Below are positions 63,636-64,000 of a DNA stretch of 64,000 bases, piece by piece. The notes beneath the pieces are model-generated. The model was not told the origin of the DNA. It saw nothing but the letters and a program-made list of their open reading frames with translations, and made no database searches. Positions within the stretch are counted from its first letter, which is position 1. Each line of letters opens with the position of its first letter. The DNA is from Liolophura sinensis (Eukaryota; Mollusca; Polyplacophora; Chitonida; Chitonidae). Position numbers and translations under genes: made by a program. Location of the stretch: assembly GCF_032854445.1 (NCBI RefSeq), contig NC_088300.1:17427570-17491569 (forward strand), given 5' to 3'.

Positions 63636-63659
63636 TTTGGATGCCTTCTTTTAGAGGAC

Positions 63660-64000
63660 GAAGCCATGCGGTACAGTACAGGTGTACTGAAAGAATCCAT
63701 CGACGCTGATCGCCATTTTGTCGGTAAAATAGACGAGACCCTCCCACCAGCCCAACAGCCACCTTATCTATATCGCACAATCTATACCTGATATATTATT
63801 ATTGAATTATGACATTTAATATCGACTTAAGCGGATTTCTGGTTTAGACATGTTAATTCTGATTTGACTGATACAATGTCGACGTGGCGTTAAAAATCAG
63901 CCATAATGTGACTTCCATTTAATGTCGATCTGTGGAAGAGTTAATATTTAATTGTTCGCGGGAAAACGGGCAATCAGTGGTATCAGTTAAGGTTTAGGGT
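63660..64000. other. Intergenic, nothing seen
   Basis: No supported feature. Confidence 0.5.

Overview
This is a window of animal nuclear DNA. Genes are split by GT-AG introns, the intergenic DNA is AT-rich, and tRNA-derived SINEs are scattered throughout. The SINE 3' ends (one type ends in a GAGTACGGCGTAAAACACCA-like block followed by (AAAT)n; the other in a TTAAGTACGACGTTAAACCC-like block followed by a 4-bp repeat) are of a kind I associate with molluscs and other lophotrochozoans. A mollusc is my best guess, but the sequence alone does not prove it.

Layout. 1-11.1 kb is gene-poor. It holds a 36-bp minisatellite (about 1.59-2.93 kb) with a SINE inserted in it, and several decayed SINEs. 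11.1-16.9 kb (minus strand) is a Fos-family AP-1 gene: one 108-nt bZIP exon and one zipper/C-terminal exon, served by three separate first exons that all join in phase 0. 17-31 kb has no gene I can support. It holds a 38-bp repeat, a 62-bp satellite-like array (20.5-22.3 kb), a CT microsatellite, a decayed LINE reverse-transcriptase region with a full SINE nested in it (25.4-26.4 kb), another SINE and a MITE. 31.0-37.1 kb is a head-to-head pair of testis-specific serine kinase (TSSK-like) genes. They are an intronless minus-strand gene and a four-exon plus-strand gene, separated by 584 bp that carry three perfect CRE palindromes. 42.5-56.3 kb (plus strand) is a complete RBM25 gene with 18 coding exons, encoding 794 residues. 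57.6-59.3 kb is SINE-rich. 60.1-61.1 kb (minus strand) is the last exon of a single-pass membrane glycoprotein gene whose 5' part I could not place. The last 3 kb has only a short 42-bp tandem repeat.

How the parts relate. The TSSK pair looks like a bidirectional, cAMP/CREM-type germline promoter unit. The Fos gene has signal-responsive sites (MEF2, AP-1, CRE, E-box) just upstream of its most distal first exon. RBM25 is a housekeeping splicing regulator. The most unusual structural feature is a tandem array in the plus-strand TSSK intron, built from decayed copies of the adjacent 3' splice site and the start of exon 2.
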